Origin: Arachis hypogaea
Lineage: Eukaryota > Streptophyta > Magnoliopsida > Fabales > Fabaceae
Assembly: GCF_003086295.3 (NCBI RefSeq)
Contig: NC_092043.1
Location: 49,752,598 to 49,816,597, forward strand
DNA length: 64,000 bases
Reading direction: 5' to 3'
In this document: in pieces, positions 1-11,091 of the stretch
Position numbering within the stretch: the first letter of the stretch is position 1
Layout of the letters: every line of letters begins with the position of its first letter
The notes under the pieces: generated by a model
What the model was told of the DNA's origin: nothing
The model's input: the letters and a program-made list of their open reading frames with translations, nothing else
Database searches by the model: none
Made by a program: the position numbers and the translations under genes

Positions 1-740
1 ACATATATCATGATAAAATAAGCATGTTTGAATAAGATTTTATACGAAAGTAGGTACTCTCGTCTCTAGAGGGGTATTAATAATATAAAATAAATGTACA
101 TTATAAAAAAATAGGATATTTTAAATAGTTGAATAAAATAGTTATAAGAGAGCATGTACTCTTTAACTCAAGGAAATATTAATATTAATCTAATGGTATA
201 AAAGTCAATATAATTTCATGTAATAAAATGGGGATATTAATTAGTTGAAATAAAATACTAATAAGGAAACATGTACTCTTGACCCTAAGAAGATATTAAT
301 GATATAATGTATAAAATATAATCTAAGTACATGTAGTAAGAAAGGAGATATTTGAAATACTTGGATTAGATATTATAAAAAGCATGTACCCTTGATCTTT
401 AAATTAAAGGAGTAATAATAATATAATGATATAAGAGGTCATTTAGTTACATATAATAGAATAGGGTACCTTAAACAAGACACAAAAAAGAGCATGTACT
501 CTTAACATTAAAGGGATAATAATAATGTAACGTTATTAAAGTCATGTAAGGGCACATAGTAAAATTAGGACATGTTAAATAATTAATAAAACGTTATAAG
601 GGACATGTACTATCAACATTAAAGGAACATTAATAATATAATGATATGAAAAAGTCATGTAAATGCACATAGTAAAATTAGGGTATATTAGATAATTAAA
701 TCAAACATGATAAAAAGGTATATACTAATGAATTAAGAGG
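1..740. repeat. Degenerate ~112-bp tandem repeat
   Basis: A motif close to AGCATGTACTCT recurs near 50, 152, 270, 380, 492, 604 and 718, a spacing of about 100-118 bp. Each copy is followed by an AAGG...ATTAATAATAT block and a CATGTA...AGTAAAAT block. Copies are well diverged, so this is an old array of at least six units that probably begins outside the window. No coding potential is seen. Confidence 0.6.
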
Positions 741-1259
741 TCATGAATGACAAAATAGATAAACATGGTCAATATGGATAAGGAATGAGAACAATGTACT
801 CAATGCCATGTAACACATGAAGGATGGTAATCATGCATGGATGGAAGGAAAATAGAATAGAGCATCATACTACATGCCAACATAAGTAAGAAAGGAATAA
901 TTCCTTACTCTTTTTCCTAACGCTTCTTCGAGCTTGCCTCTTGTGTTTGCCCACAGAATATTATTTCTTTGTAGAGAGAGAAGAGAGAGGATTAGTATTT
1001 GAGATGAGTGATTTTCTACCTATGGGTGCTCCCCTATTTATATACAATTGGGGATAGGGTGGTTGGGATATTTTAAATTTCAAACGGAGGGTGGTTACTA
1101 GGTTCCTATCCATAAATTCAAAATTTTAAGCTTTTCTCCTAATTGATTTTCAAATTTTGAATTCAATTTTGTTTCTAGAAGGAGTGGTTGTTACATGTAA
1201 CACGAAGATATTTGGGTGTAACACGAAGATATTTGGGTGTATTTTAAGTTTTGCATAAT
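741..1259. other. Intergenic DNA with a promoter-like block on the minus strand
   Basis: No gene is seen. Read on the minus strand, TATAAATA lies at 1042-1035, followed by a pyrimidine/GA-rich leader-like stretch, which resembles the promoter part of an LTR or an old gene. A 21-bp direct duplication ending in TTTGGGTGTA lies at about 1199-1240. No matching LTR partner was found, so an LTR origin is only a guess. Confidence 0.3.
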
Positions 1260-1704
1260 TCAAAATTCTTCCTCCTCCTCCTCTTCATCTTCTACTACTT
1301 CTTCTTTTTCATCTTCTTATTTCGTTTTCTTATAATTCTTCTTGAAAAAAAAAATCAAATAAAGAAAAAAAATACATAATATTACAAAATTAATAGAAAG
1401 AGGAGGAGGAAAAAATGCAGCAACAATAACAGTAATAGAAAAATAACTATGAAGATGAAACACGTGAAAAAAAGACGGAAAAATGCAAAAAAAAAGGAGA
1501 AGAAGAAGAAGGAAGAGGAGGAGAAGGAGGAACATGAAGAAGAAAAAGCGTCTTCCATAATAGTAAGTGAAAGCGCGCTTTGGAAACGGTTGAGTGACGC
1601 GTGTATTATCACACTCCAGTGGGTGGGTGAATGTAGTTTATGTTAGATTTAATCCAACTTATAAAATTTATAAACCAAAAAGACTTATATGTGTAGTATA
1701 ACTT
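1260..1704. mobile_element. Truncated copy of the GA-rich Mutator-like non-autonomous element
   Basis: The segment shares with the complete element at 19968-20626 a purine/pyrimidine-rich core, a block beginning GCGCGCTTT, a TTGAnT/AACGCG-type block, and the terminal string AAAAAGACTTATATGTGTA. The right end aligns to 1704. No matching left terminal repeat is present, so the copy is truncated or rearranged on its left. Lysine/glutamate-rich or leucine/phenylalanine-rich reading frames across it are low-complexity artefacts. Confidence 0.55.
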
Positions 1705-1996
1705 TTTCTCGATTAGAGTTTGGAAATTAAAAATTGCCACGTTATAAAAACTAGTCATTGTTATTGACTAGTAGTTAACCTATATTTAATTATTTAGGGG
1801 CTATATTTTTTTTCTTCCCTCTTTTTTGGTTTCACTGTGTATTCTTGTTTCTTTTGTATTTTCCAAACTAATAATTATTGCACTTTTCCTTGTATATTAT
1901 TTCTCATACTATTTAAATACAGAATATGTATTCATGAAAAATATTTTTATAATTCATTTCACTCATTTGAAAATTATTCATTTATCTTATTATTAT
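1705..1996. other. AT-rich spacer
   Basis: No gene is seen. A short perfect hairpin (CTAGTCA arms around a 7-nt loop) lies at 1751-1771. The spacer ends at the 5-bp target duplication AGCAT (1997-2001) of the retrotransposon that follows. Confidence 0.5.
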
Positions 1997-2001
1997 AGCA
2001 T

Positions 2002-2426
2002 TGTTATAGTCTGGCCCAAGCCACACACGGGTCGACCCGACCCATCGGGAACCCGGCCCGGGCGATCGAGCCCTCAGCGTCTGCCACGACATCTGGACAC
2101 GCGTCCTCATCATTCCCCTAACACAGCTGGGAGGAACCTTCGCGGAAAGTGGGCTCGTCTCCTCAGGGCCCACTTCTGACACAGTATAAATAGGGAAGGA
2201 CCTGTCCTTCCCCGAGGTACGTCATACCCTTTCACCTAACCATTTTGCCCGCCTGCACATCGCTGACTTGAGCGTCGGAGTGTCTTTGCAGGTGGCACCC
2301 CCCTCATCCTCTCTTTGTAACAAGTGTTCGGCTACTCGGCAAACCCAACTCCAGCGCGACCAAAGCAAGGGCGTCCCCACTCCCTCACGTACTCACCCGA
2401 TCTGTCCGGAAACCGACTACCGAACA
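2002..2426 (+). repeat. 5' LTR of the Tat element
   Basis: Begins TGTTA and ends CGAACA. It is GC-rich compared with the flanks and differs from the 3' LTR at about 12 of 425 positions, mostly transitions, with no indel. It carries the promoter TATA box at 2185-2192. Confidence 0.95.
2185..2192 (+). promoter_or_regulatory. LTR TATA box
   Basis: TATAAATA within ACAGTATAAATAGGG of the 5' LTR; the same sequence lies at 10845-10852 in the 3' LTR. It probably positions transcription start 25-35 bp downstream, defining the LTR U3/R border. Confidence 0.7.
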
Positions 2427-2445
2427 TTGGCACCGTCTGTGGGGA
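2427..2445 (+). other. Primer binding site of the Tat element
   Basis: TTGGCACCGTCTGTGGGGA follows the 5' LTR directly, where minus-strand synthesis is primed. It has the TGGCnCCG...GGGGA form common in plant Tat/Athila elements. I did not identify the primer tRNA with certainty. Confidence 0.75.
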
Positions 2446-2455
2446 CTCGACCTAA

Positions 2456-5190
2456 ATGGAAGTCGCGCTGGGTCCCGGAGACCAAGCCCGAGCAGCCGGA
2501 GCGGAGGGGGCGGCTTCCGTCGCCTCGCTAAGGGGGCGGCGGAGGTCCCCCCGACAACACACAGAACAGCACACGAGAGCACGGCCCTTCGGGGGAACAG
2601 GCGGCGATAGCGCCATAATAATGCAGGAGCTACGCCACAGGGTCCAGAACTTAGAGCGACAGCTGGCCGACCGGGAACGGGACGGACGAACTACCGATCC
2701 CAGCTACACCCCGTCCCCCGAAAGCGAGGAGGGAGACTCTCACAGAAGCCGCCCGCGGCGTACATCCGCATCCCGAACGGAAGCAGAGAGCACGCGGGAG
2801 GAGTCTCCCATACCGAGAAGATGAAATGACACGGTCATCTACTCCCGTGGAAGGCAAACCTGTCGAGCGGCAAGAGGTCGCGAAGACGGGGAAGGGAGAT
2901 CCGAGAGAACGCGACAACCTGTGATAATGGGCGTCACCCCATTCCACCGATCTATCCTCGAGGTCCGGTTGCCGAAACATTTCGACAAACCAACGGACAT
3001 GAGGTACGACGGAACTCAAGACCCTCTAGAACACCTCACGGCCTTTGAGGCTAGGATGAATCTGGAGGGAGTGGGGGACGAGGTAAGATGCCGTGCCTTC
3101 CCGGTAACCTTAGCAGGGCCAGCGATCAGATGGTTTAACGGCCTCCCACAAGGATCCATCTACAGTTTCTCGGACATAAGCCGCGCATTCCTGGCCCAAT
3201 TTACAACACGGATAGCGAAGGCAAAGCACCCTATCAGCCTTCTAGGGGTAACCCAGAGACAAGGAGAACCGACCAGGAGGTACCTAGACCGGTTCAACGA
3301 CGAATGCTTGGAAATCGATGGCTTAACCGATTCGGTGGCCAGTCTTTGCCTGACAAACGGCCTCCTCAACGAGAACTTCCGAAAACACCTTACCACCAAA
3401 CCGGTTTGGACAATGCATGAAATCCAAACGGTAGCCAAGGAGTACATAAATGATGAGGAAGTCAACCGAGTTGTGGCCGCCAACAAACGGCAGCCCAGCT
3501 ACAATCAGGTCCGGCAACAGGGCAATGGGGAAAGGCCAAAGGGACAATCCAGGGAAGAGGCGCTGAGTAAGGCACCAAGGACATTCCCCCGAGTCGGAAA
3601 ATTCACCAATTACACTCCGCTCACCCTCCCCATCGTGGAAGTCTACCAACAAATAGCCGAAAAAGGAATCCTGCCGAAGCCCCGACCACTCAAAGACCGC
3701 ACCGAAGGGAGCAAGAACCTTTACTGTGACTACCACAAGGGTTATGGTCACCTAACGCAGGATTGTTTTGACCTAAATGATGCATTGGAACAGGCGATAA
3801 GGGAAGGAAAGCTAGCGACCTTCTCCCACTTGATCAGGGAACCGAGGAGGCGACATCGCGATCAAGACGAAGAAGGCAAGACCCGCTCGGCAAAGCGGCG
3901 ACAAGAGCCAGAGGACGGAGAACACGGCCTCACCGTGATAAACGTAGTAACGGCCAAAAACGCCGCACTTAGATCCAGATCCGCACACAGGAAGGACGCG
4001 AAGATATTGTCGATCTCCTCCTCCTTGACGCGAAACTCTAAGAAGCCGCCATGCATTTCTTTCGGCCCAGAAGACCAATGGTTTGACGACGTCCCGGACA
4101 ATCCACCCATGGTCATAACGGCCCGAGTGGGAACCGGTCTCGTCAAGCGCATCCTTGTTGATACGGGGGCGGACTCGAACATCATGTTCCGCAACGTGTT
4201 CGATGCACTGGGACTAAAAGATGCCGATCTAACGACTCACCAACACGGGGTCATTGGACTGGGCGACCACTTCATCAAACCGGATGGGATAATATCCCTC
4301 CCAATCTCAGTAGGACAATCTCAGGGCAGGAGATCGGCGATGGCCGAGTTCGTGATCCTCCGTGACTCCACCGCCTATAACATCATTCTGGGAAGGAAAA
4401 CGATCAATGATTTCGAGGCCATAATCAACACCAAGCTGCTAGTCATGAAATTCGTTACCGACGACGGATCCATAGGGTCCATAAGGGGAGACCTTGAGAC
4501 GGCGGTCGCTTGTGACAACGCCAGCCTCTCCCTTAGAAAGAAGTCCAAGGAAGCGTCCGGTGTGTTCCTAGCCGACCTTGATGCCAGAGTAGACGACAAG
4601 CCGAGACCAGAACTAGAAGGGGATCTGGAGAAATTCAGAATCGGTGACGAAGAAGAAAAATTCACATTCGTTAACAAGAACCTCCCACATGAGTTGAAGG
4701 AGCCTTTGGTCGAAATGATAAGAGCCAACAAGGATTTGTTTGCCTGGACCCCAGCCGACATGCCGGGCATAGACCCAAAAATCATCTCGCATCATCTAGC
4801 CGTCAAGGCGGAAGCACGCCCGGTGGCCCAACGAAGGAGAAAGATGTCGGCGGAAAGAGTAGAGGAGGTGGCCAGGCAGATGGCCAGCCTCCTAGAAGCA
4901 GGCTTCATACGGGAAGTGGACTACTCGACATGGCTCTCGAATGTAGTATTGGTGAAAAAGCACAACGGCAAGTGGAGAATGTGCGTAAACTATTCTGACC
5001 TTAACAAAGCATGTCCCAAAGATTGCTTCCCCCTCCCTAACATTGACGCACTCGTCGATGCTGCGGCAGGATACCGGTATCTAAGTTTCATGGACGCCTA
5101 CTCCGGTTATAACCAGATACCGATGCACCATCCAGACGAAGACAAGACGGCGTTCATAACGCCAGGAGGAACTTTCTTTTTTTGTAAAAA
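2456..5190 (+). pseudogene. Tat gag-protease-RT (N-terminal part), broken
   Basis: Frame 2 opens with ATG at 2456, just after the primer binding site. It is stopped by TGA at 2822-2824 in an arginine-rich stretch (consistent with a CGA to TGA transition) and is then open again until about 5190. Seen in order: an arginine/serine-rich N-terminus, a Retrotrans_gag-type core (around 3030-3330), a Cys/His cluster of the YCDYHKGYGH type near 3720, the aspartic protease motif LVDTGAD near 4152, and the RT segment with VLVKKHNGKWRMCV and FMDAYSGYNQI near 4945-5120. A net loss of about 17 nt near 5178 removes part of the conserved RT loop before the catalytic region and shifts the frame. No full-length enzyme can be made from this copy. 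Confidence 0.9.
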
Positions 5191-6350
5191 ATGCGGGGGC
5201 AACATATCAGAGGCTGATGAACAGGATATTCCACGACCTCATAGGGAAAACAGTTGAAGTCTACGTGGACGACATCCTGGCAAAAACTACACGACCTGAC
5301 GACCTTTTGAACGACCTGGCGAGTGTATTCGCGTCCCTCCGACAACACGGTATGAGGCTGAATCCCCTCAAGTGTGCTTTCGCTATGGAAGCCGGGAAGT
5401 TCCTCGGATTCATGATAACCCAAAGAGGGGTAGAAGCCAATCCGGAGAAGTGCCAGGCGATACTCCAAATGAAGAGCCCAGGCAGTATCAAGGAAGTCCA
5501 AAGATTGGCAGGTCGATTGGCTTCATTGTCGCGTTTTCTTGGAGCATCGGCAACAAAGGCCCTACCGTTCTTCAATCTCATGAAGAGGGGGATAGCGTTC
5601 GAATGGACACCCGCATGCGAGGAAGCCTTTCAACACTTTAAAGAAATCTTGGCGACACCACCTGTCCTCGGGAAGCCAGAAAAAGGAGAGCCATTATACC
5701 TATACCTCGCCATAACAGGAGAAGCCTTGGCCTCAGTTTTGGTACGAGAAGAAGGAAGGACACAACAACCAGTCTATTTTGTCAGCAGGGCCTTACAAGG
5801 GGCAGAGTTGAGATATAACAAATTGGAGAAGTTAGCTCTGGCACTCCTGACCTATTCGAGGAGACTAAAGCAATACTTCCAAAGCCACCAGATCATCGTG
5901 AGAACAGATCAGGGGATCCGGCAAGTGCTTCAAAAGCCCGACTTGGCGGGGAGAATGATGACTTGGTCAATTGAACTCTCTCAATACGACATACGATATG
6001 AACCCCGGCAAGCCATCAAAGCGCAGGCGATGGCGGATTTTCTAGTGGAAGTAGCGGGGGACCCAACCGAAGACACGAACACACGGTGGAAACTCCATGT
6101 GGACGGAGCCTCCAACCAGACGTTCGGGGGTGCCGGGGTTATCCTAGAAAGCCCGGCTGGAGTCGTATACGAGCAATCAATTAAGTTTGATTTCCCCGTT
6201 TCAAATAACCAAGCAGAGTATGAAGCCCTCATAGGAGGCCTAACGTTAGCAGCAGAGGTCGGGGCGACAAGGTTGGAGATATGCAGCGATTCGCAAATCG
6301 TCACCTCCCAAGTGAACGGGAGCTATCAAGCTAGGGACCCACTGCTGTAG
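5191..6350 (+). pseudogene. Tat RT (catalytic part), RNase H and second RNase H, broken
   Basis: Continues the polyprotein in frame 3 after the deletion. The RT catalytic YVDD lies near 5262-5273. The connection and first RNase H follow (VRTDQG near 5908), then a second RNase H with WKLHVDGASN near 6087, NNQAEYEALIGGL near 6207 and CSDSQIV near 6282. This second, archaeal-like domain is typical of Tat elements. The segment ends at TAG 6348-6350, and the reading frame is open again immediately after, so the stop is a point mutation rather than the natural end. Confidence 0.9.
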
Positions 6351-7772
6351 AAATACTTGGAAAAGGTCAAAGACTTGAGCCAAAAGTTTGAAGAAGTCAC
6401 GATCCAGCACGTCCCAAGAGAAAAGAACACACGGGCAGATCTCTTGTCGAAGTTGGCCAGCACAAAACCGGGAGAAGGCAACCGGTCTCTAATCCAAGGA
6501 AAGTTGAAAGAGCCGGCAGTCACATTACACCTCTCAAAGCTAAGCCCTTCCTGGTTGGATCCCATTATCAACTTCTTAGAAAGCAGCAAGCTCCTCGACG
6601 ACGAAAAAGATGCCAAAAAGCTAAGAAGGGAAGCCGCCAGATACGCCATCATCCAAGGTCAGCTTTTCAGGAAGGGATTCAATCATCCCCTACTGAAGTG
6701 TTTGCACCCCGACCAGACGGACTACGTCCTTAGGGAAGTCCATGAAGGGTGCTGCGGCCACCATATAGGAGGCAAAGCCCTAGCAAGGAAGTTAATCCGA
6801 GCCGGATATTACTGGCCATCGATGATGGCTGACTCCAAGGAGTTCGTTAAGAAATGTGTCAAGTGCCAAGAAAACGCCAACTTCCATCGAGCACCCGCCT
6901 CTGAGCTCAACTTGCTAACGGCCTCTCGACCATTCTCGCAGTGGGGAGTCGACCTCTTAGGACCTTTTCCCGTCGGCCCGGGACAAGTCAAGTACCTCAT
7001 AGTCGCTATTGACTATTACACCAAATGGATAGAGGCTGAACCGCTGGCCAGCATATCCTCGTCCAATTGTAGGAAATTCATGTGGAGACAAGTCATAACA
7101 CGGTTCGGTATCCCGGAGGTCGTCATCTCGGACAACGGGACACAATTCACCGACAAAAAGTTCACAGAATTCCTCACCGGCCTGGACATAAAGCAGAGAT
7201 TCTCCTCGGTAGAGCACCCACAGACAAACAGGCAGGTCGAGTCCGCAAATAAGGTCATCCTGCAAGGGCTCAAGAAGAGGCTGGATAGCAAGAAAGGCTC
7301 TTGGGCCGACGAGTTAGCCTCAGTCCTATGGTCCTACCGAACAACCGAACAATCCTCCACCAAAGAGACACCCTTCCGACTAACCTACGGGTCAAAAGCA
7401 GTGATACCCGTAGAGATCGGGGAGCCGAGTCCACGTTTACTCCTGAAGGGAGTAGACGAAGCCGTCGAGAAAGACCTGATAGAAGAAACCAGGGAAATGG
7501 CCCATCTGGCAGAAGCAGCGCTAAAACAGAGAATGGCCTTACGCTACGACGCCAAAGCACTCAAAAGGAAGTTCGAGGAAAATGACCTCGTCCTGAGGCG
7601 TAACAACATCGGCCCACCCACCCCGGGAGAAGGCAAACTAGCGGCGAACTGGGAAGGACCATATCGAATCAAGGAGGTAATCGGAAAAGGAGCATACAAG
7701 CTAGAGAGACTCAATGGCAAGGAGGTCCCGAGAACATGGAATGCCGATAACTTAAGGAGGTTTTATTCATGA
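6351..7772 (+). pseudogene. Tat integrase, open but cut off from its start by the upstream stop
   Basis: An open frame of about 470 aa. It contains the HHCC zinc-binding region (HHIGGK ... CVKCQ, near 6757-6870), the catalytic core with Asp in WGVDLLGPF (near 6950) and VISDNGTQF (near 7120), and Glu in QVESANK (near 7234). A C-terminal GPYRI...LERL segment follows, ending at TGA 7770-7772. There is no chromodomain, as expected for Tat. The integrase frame itself looks undamaged, but the stop at 6348 separates it from the rest of the polyprotein. A downstream internal start giving separate integrase is possible but unsupported. Confidence 0.9.
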
Positions 7773-8176
7773 GCCATCTATTTCGTAATAGCACTTCAGT
7801 GTCTTTGATATAATGATTGAACCCTCCTAACTTTTTACATTCCATTCCATATTTGCCCATGTTATTTTTGCCTATGTTATTCTCTATATTTGCCTATGTT
7901 ATTTTCCAAATTCTAACTTTCTGAGCGATCACTATAAGAACGGTGATACGAGGCCTCGGGACTGATCACCCCGGGAGCCCCACAATTCGAAAAATACGGT
8001 GAACGACTACAACAAAAACGCACGCCATAAACGGCTAACGCGAGTAAACAGAAACGCGAAGTAAATCGACGACAAATAAAACAAGAAGTTAAACTTACGG
8101 GCAAACAAGCCCACAAACCCACTAACGGGCGCCAAAGTCGTAGTAACAGGTTCAAAAAGTTCAAACAATACAAACA

Positions 8177-9994
8177 TCACTTTTTCGGCATATCGACAAC
8201 TTTGCCATCCTTAATGGTCTTGAAAACTCCGATCGCCGACACATCGAAGTCCGGGGAAACGATCTTCACCTGAGCTTTGAGGGCCTCCTCAGTCATAAAA
8301 ATCGCATTCTTGCCCTGCTCCTTGACTTCCTTATGCTTTCGTTTAAACAACTCAGCCTCCTCCCGGGCAGCCTTGGCAGCTGCCTCCGCTTTGTCCCGCT
8401 CTTTCTCCAGAGCGGACAGCCGACCTTGTGCAGCAGATAGCTGGCTTTTCAAGGTCTGCTCCTGCTCCGTCAAACGGGACACGGAGGCGTCGGCAGTCTT
8501 CAATTTCTCCTCGGCTGAAGCAACCTTTTTTTGAGAGGCGTCAAGCTTGTTCCCCGCTTCGACTAGCTGATCTTGGAGCGTTTTTACTTGGGTTTTGTAT
8601 TTATTATTGGCATCAACCGCAGACTTAAGCTTCCGACGAAGCGAGGCCATACCAGAAAGCTCAAACTCAGCCTTCCGGGCTATGGCCGCGCCACGAAGAA
8701 GGGTACGGTACATCCACCGAGCCTGCCCCGAGAGGTCGGTGCCATGGAAATGATCCTCGGTGCCCGGAAGAAGCTGGGCATCTATGAAGGTCCCGGCATC
8801 AAAGTTCCTTTCCATGACAGTCAAAACCCCCTCGGGACTAGACTGCGACCTTTGTCTCTTGGGGGTGGGGATGACGGACAATTCTTCTTCTTTCTCCTGA
8901 CGAGAAGAGGACGAGTGCCCGGGAATATGAACCTCGGCAGGAATTGGGGTTTCGGAAGTAGGAGTAGCAACTTTGGCAGATGTGTCGACTTCAGGAGGAG
9001 GCACTTCCGGAGGGACCGCCTCCTGTTGACCTCCGGTCTCCTCGCCTTCGTCATCCTGAAGAAAGGTTTGGTACAAGTTATCCATGCCGGTCACCTCGGC
9101 AGAAAGCCCCACTGCAGAACAAATCGAAAATAAACAAGTTAATAGAAGCAACAAAGGAAAATTCAAACAAGCGACTACACGACAAGAGAACTCACGAATA
9201 TAATCTCGGACGGCCTCCCGGTTACCCATGAGGAGATGAGGGTTCACATTATTCCTCCCAAGAACCGCCCACAAAATATCGGCTATCCGCCGATCCACGG
9301 TCGACATCCCTTTATAAGTAACTTTGATAAAGGGATTAGACCCCGCCCCGAAACTCCAATACGTCGGGATGAGGCGCTCCTTTTCCAAAGATAACCAAAA
9401 AGGGTGGCGACCCTTAGCCGGACGGACTTTAAAGTACTTATCCTTGAACCCATGGTAGGAGTCCTCGAACAAGCCAAAGATTCTCCGGCCCTGGGCAGAC
9501 CGGAAGGACATGAACCCCTTCTTATGTTCCCCCTCCTTCGAAGGGTTAGTTAGATTAAAGAAAAACAAGAAGACATCAACGGAGATCGGCAACTCAAAAT
9601 ACTCGCACACCATCTCAAAATAGCAAATGGACGCCCAGCTGTTCGGGTGCAATTGAGACGGTGCCACGGAAATCCGGTTTAGGAGGCTCATTTGAAAAGG
9701 GGAAAAGGGGATGCGGACCCCAACCTGAGTGAACATGGCCTTATAAAACCAGATCCAATCAGCAACCCGGGGGGCATTGAAATTAATTTCATAAAGCCGC
9801 TCGTGAGGGGCGGGGACATAAACATCATAGTTCGCCTCCTCGTCAGTACCCCCACAGAGATATTCGGCTTGGCGAAACTCCGTTAGCTCATCCTCCCCCA
9901 TCTGATTGGGAGAGTTCTTGAGGTCGGAAACTACCCACGCATACGGGTCGTAACCCGCGGCGGAGGTCGAATCTCGGCTAACGATACGAGGCAT
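8177..9994 (-). CDS. Antisense ORF of the Tat element (Transposase_28-like, with coiled coil)
   Basis: Transcribed against the retrotransposon, between integrase and the 3' LTR. The frame is open to 10375, but the likely start is ATG 9994-9992 (MPRIVSRDS). Upstream sequence reads as low-quality hydrophobic residues and carries splice signals (CCAG|GTAAC at 10269, TGTAG at 9997) of a probable 273-nt leader intron. From 9994 the ORF has 605 codons. The N-terminal half resembles the plant family annotated 'putative gypsy type transposon' (YEINFNAPRVADWIWFYKAM; PLSPFQ-like and SICYFEMVCEYFELP blocks). The C-terminal half is a lysine/glutamate/alanine coiled coil (around 8230-8600). A second apparent intron, GTGAGT...CTGCAG at 9195-9112, is 84 nt and in frame, so retention or removal both keep the frame. 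Such antisense ORFs are known in Tat elements; their function is unknown. Confidence 0.8.
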   Translation of the reverse strand: MPRIVSRDSTSAAGYDPYAWVVSDLKNSPNQMGEDELTEFRQAEYLCGGTDEEANYDVYVPAPHERLYEINFNAPRVADWIWFYKAMFTQVGVRIPFSPFQMSLLNRISVAPSQLHPNSWASICYFEMVCEYFELPISVDVFLFFFNLTNPSKEGEHKKGFMSFRSAQGRRIFGLFEDSYHGFKDKYFKVRPAKGRHPFWLSLEKERLIPTYWSFGAGSNPFIKVTYKGMSTVDRRIADILWAVLGRNNVNPHLLMGNREAVRDYIREFSCRVVACLNFPLLLLLTCLFSICSAVGLSAEVTGMDNLYQTFLQDDEGEETGGQQEAVPPEVPPPEVDTSAKVATPTSETPIPAEVHIPGHSSSSRQEKEEELSVIPTPKRQRSQSSPEGVLTVMERNFDAGTFIDAQLLPGTEDHFHGTDLSGQARWMYRTLLRGAAIARKAEFELSGMASLRRKLKSAVDANNKYKTQVKTLQDQLVEAGNKLDASQKKVASAEEKLKTADASVSRLTEQEQTLKSQLSAAQGRLSALEKERDKAEAAAKAAREEAELFKRKHKEVKEQGKNAIFMTEEALKAQVKIVSPDFDVSAIGVFKTIKDGKVVDMPKK

Positions 9995-10645
9995 ACCTAC
10001 AGTGGGGGGCACCGCGCGGTTAGTCCGTGAGGCCGGAATCCGGGAAAAACCCAAAGAAACCCCCCGTGCCGTAACCACAAGGGGGACCAGACAAACCAAG
10101 ACCGAACAAAAAAGCATAAACCCCCCATGATCAACAAAAGGAAAAGAAAGTACATCCACAAAATGCGCCCATGAATAACCAGAAAGAGCAAGAACAGAGC
10201 AAGAACAAGAAAAATGATCATGACAAACATGCAAGCAACCATTAGAGTAAAAAGAAAAGAAGCAGTTACCTGGAAGAATTGAGGAAGTTCTAAAAAGGAC
10301 GAAGCACACTAGAAGCAATGGAAGCAACCTTTGCGTAATGAGTGCGGAGGAAGGACGAATGGGCAGTATGATCAAGAACGTAAAAGAAGAACGAAAGTGT
10401 GAAAACTGTTCAAAACCGCTCTAAGTGGAAGCGCAAAAGATCTGGGGGCAAACTCGTCTTTGCACACATGGGGTTTTTCAATCTTTTATGGGCATTTAAT
10501 GCCCCGCGCGAGAAACGAGACGGAAATGGAACGCCCCGAACCACGAACGGGCACGCATGCGGGCAGCGCGTCTCCCACACGAACGGCCGACCAGACGACA
10601 ACGATGATAGAATGCTCACCGCCAACAGCCTATACGGCAGATTAA

Positions 10646-10661
10646 CGGCGCGTGGGGGCAC
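10646..10661 (+). other. Polypurine tract of the Tat element
   Basis: GGCGCGTGGGGGCAC lies immediately before the 3' LTR, where plus-strand synthesis is primed. The purine run is short and interrupted, so position is the main support. Confidence 0.55.
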
Positions 10662-11086
10662 TGTTACGGTCAGGCCCAAGCCACGCACGGGTCGACCCGA
10701 CCCATCGGGAACCCGGCCCGGGCGATCGAGCCCTCAGCGTCTGCCACGACATCTGGACACGCGTCCTCATCATTCCCCTAACACAGCTGGGAGAAACCTT
10801 CGCGGAAAGTGGGCTCGTCCCCTCAGGGCCCACTTCTGACACAGTATAAATAGGGAAGGACCTGCCCTTCCCCGAGGTACGTCATACCCTTTCACCTAAC
10901 CATTTTGCCCGCCTGCACATCGCTGACTTGAGCGTCGGAGTGTCTTTGCAGGTGGCACCCCCCTCATCTTCTCTTTGTAACAAGTATTCGGCTACTCGGC
11001 AAACCCAACTCCAGTGCGACCAAAGCAAGGGCGTCCCCACTCCCTCACCTACTCACCCGATCTGTTCGGAAACCGACTACCGAACA
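10662..11086 (+). repeat. 3' LTR of the Tat element
   Basis: Starts TGTTACGG and ends CGAACA, with the same 425-bp length as the 5' LTR. TATA box at 10845-10852. The target duplication AGCAT follows at 11087-11091. Confidence 0.95.
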
Positions 11087-11091
11087 AGCAT

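Larger units (their letters stand above)
2002..11086 (+). mobile_element. Complete Ty3/gypsy LTR retrotransposon, Tat lineage, coding-defective
   Basis: Two 425-bp LTRs (2002-2426 and 10662-11086), both TG...CA, bound the element, and a perfect 5-bp target duplication AGCAT flanks it at 1997-2001 and 11087-11091. The domain order is gag, protease, reverse transcriptase, RNase H, a second RNase H, then integrase, followed by a large ORF on the opposite strand before the 3' LTR. The second RNase H just before integrase and the antisense ORF are known marks of the Tat lineage. I count about 12 LTR differences (about 2.8%), implying insertion of order one million years ago under commonly used plant rates. 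Three lesions break the polyprotein: a stop at 2822, a ~17-nt deletion near 5178 and a stop at 6348. It could move only with proteins supplied by relatives. Confidence 0.95.

Noticed and set aside
1317..1646. Lys/Glu-rich and Leu/Phe-rich ORFs on both strands
   Set aside because: They arise from the GAA/CTT-rich core of a Mutator-like element; no conserved protein is visible and the same artefact occurs at 19919-20485.
3160..7560. Several 90-140 codon minus-strand ORFs inside the Tat gag-pol region
   Set aside because: They are shadows of the GC-rich pol frame, with no recognisable domains. Only the antisense ORF at 8177-9994 has family similarity and its own splice signals.
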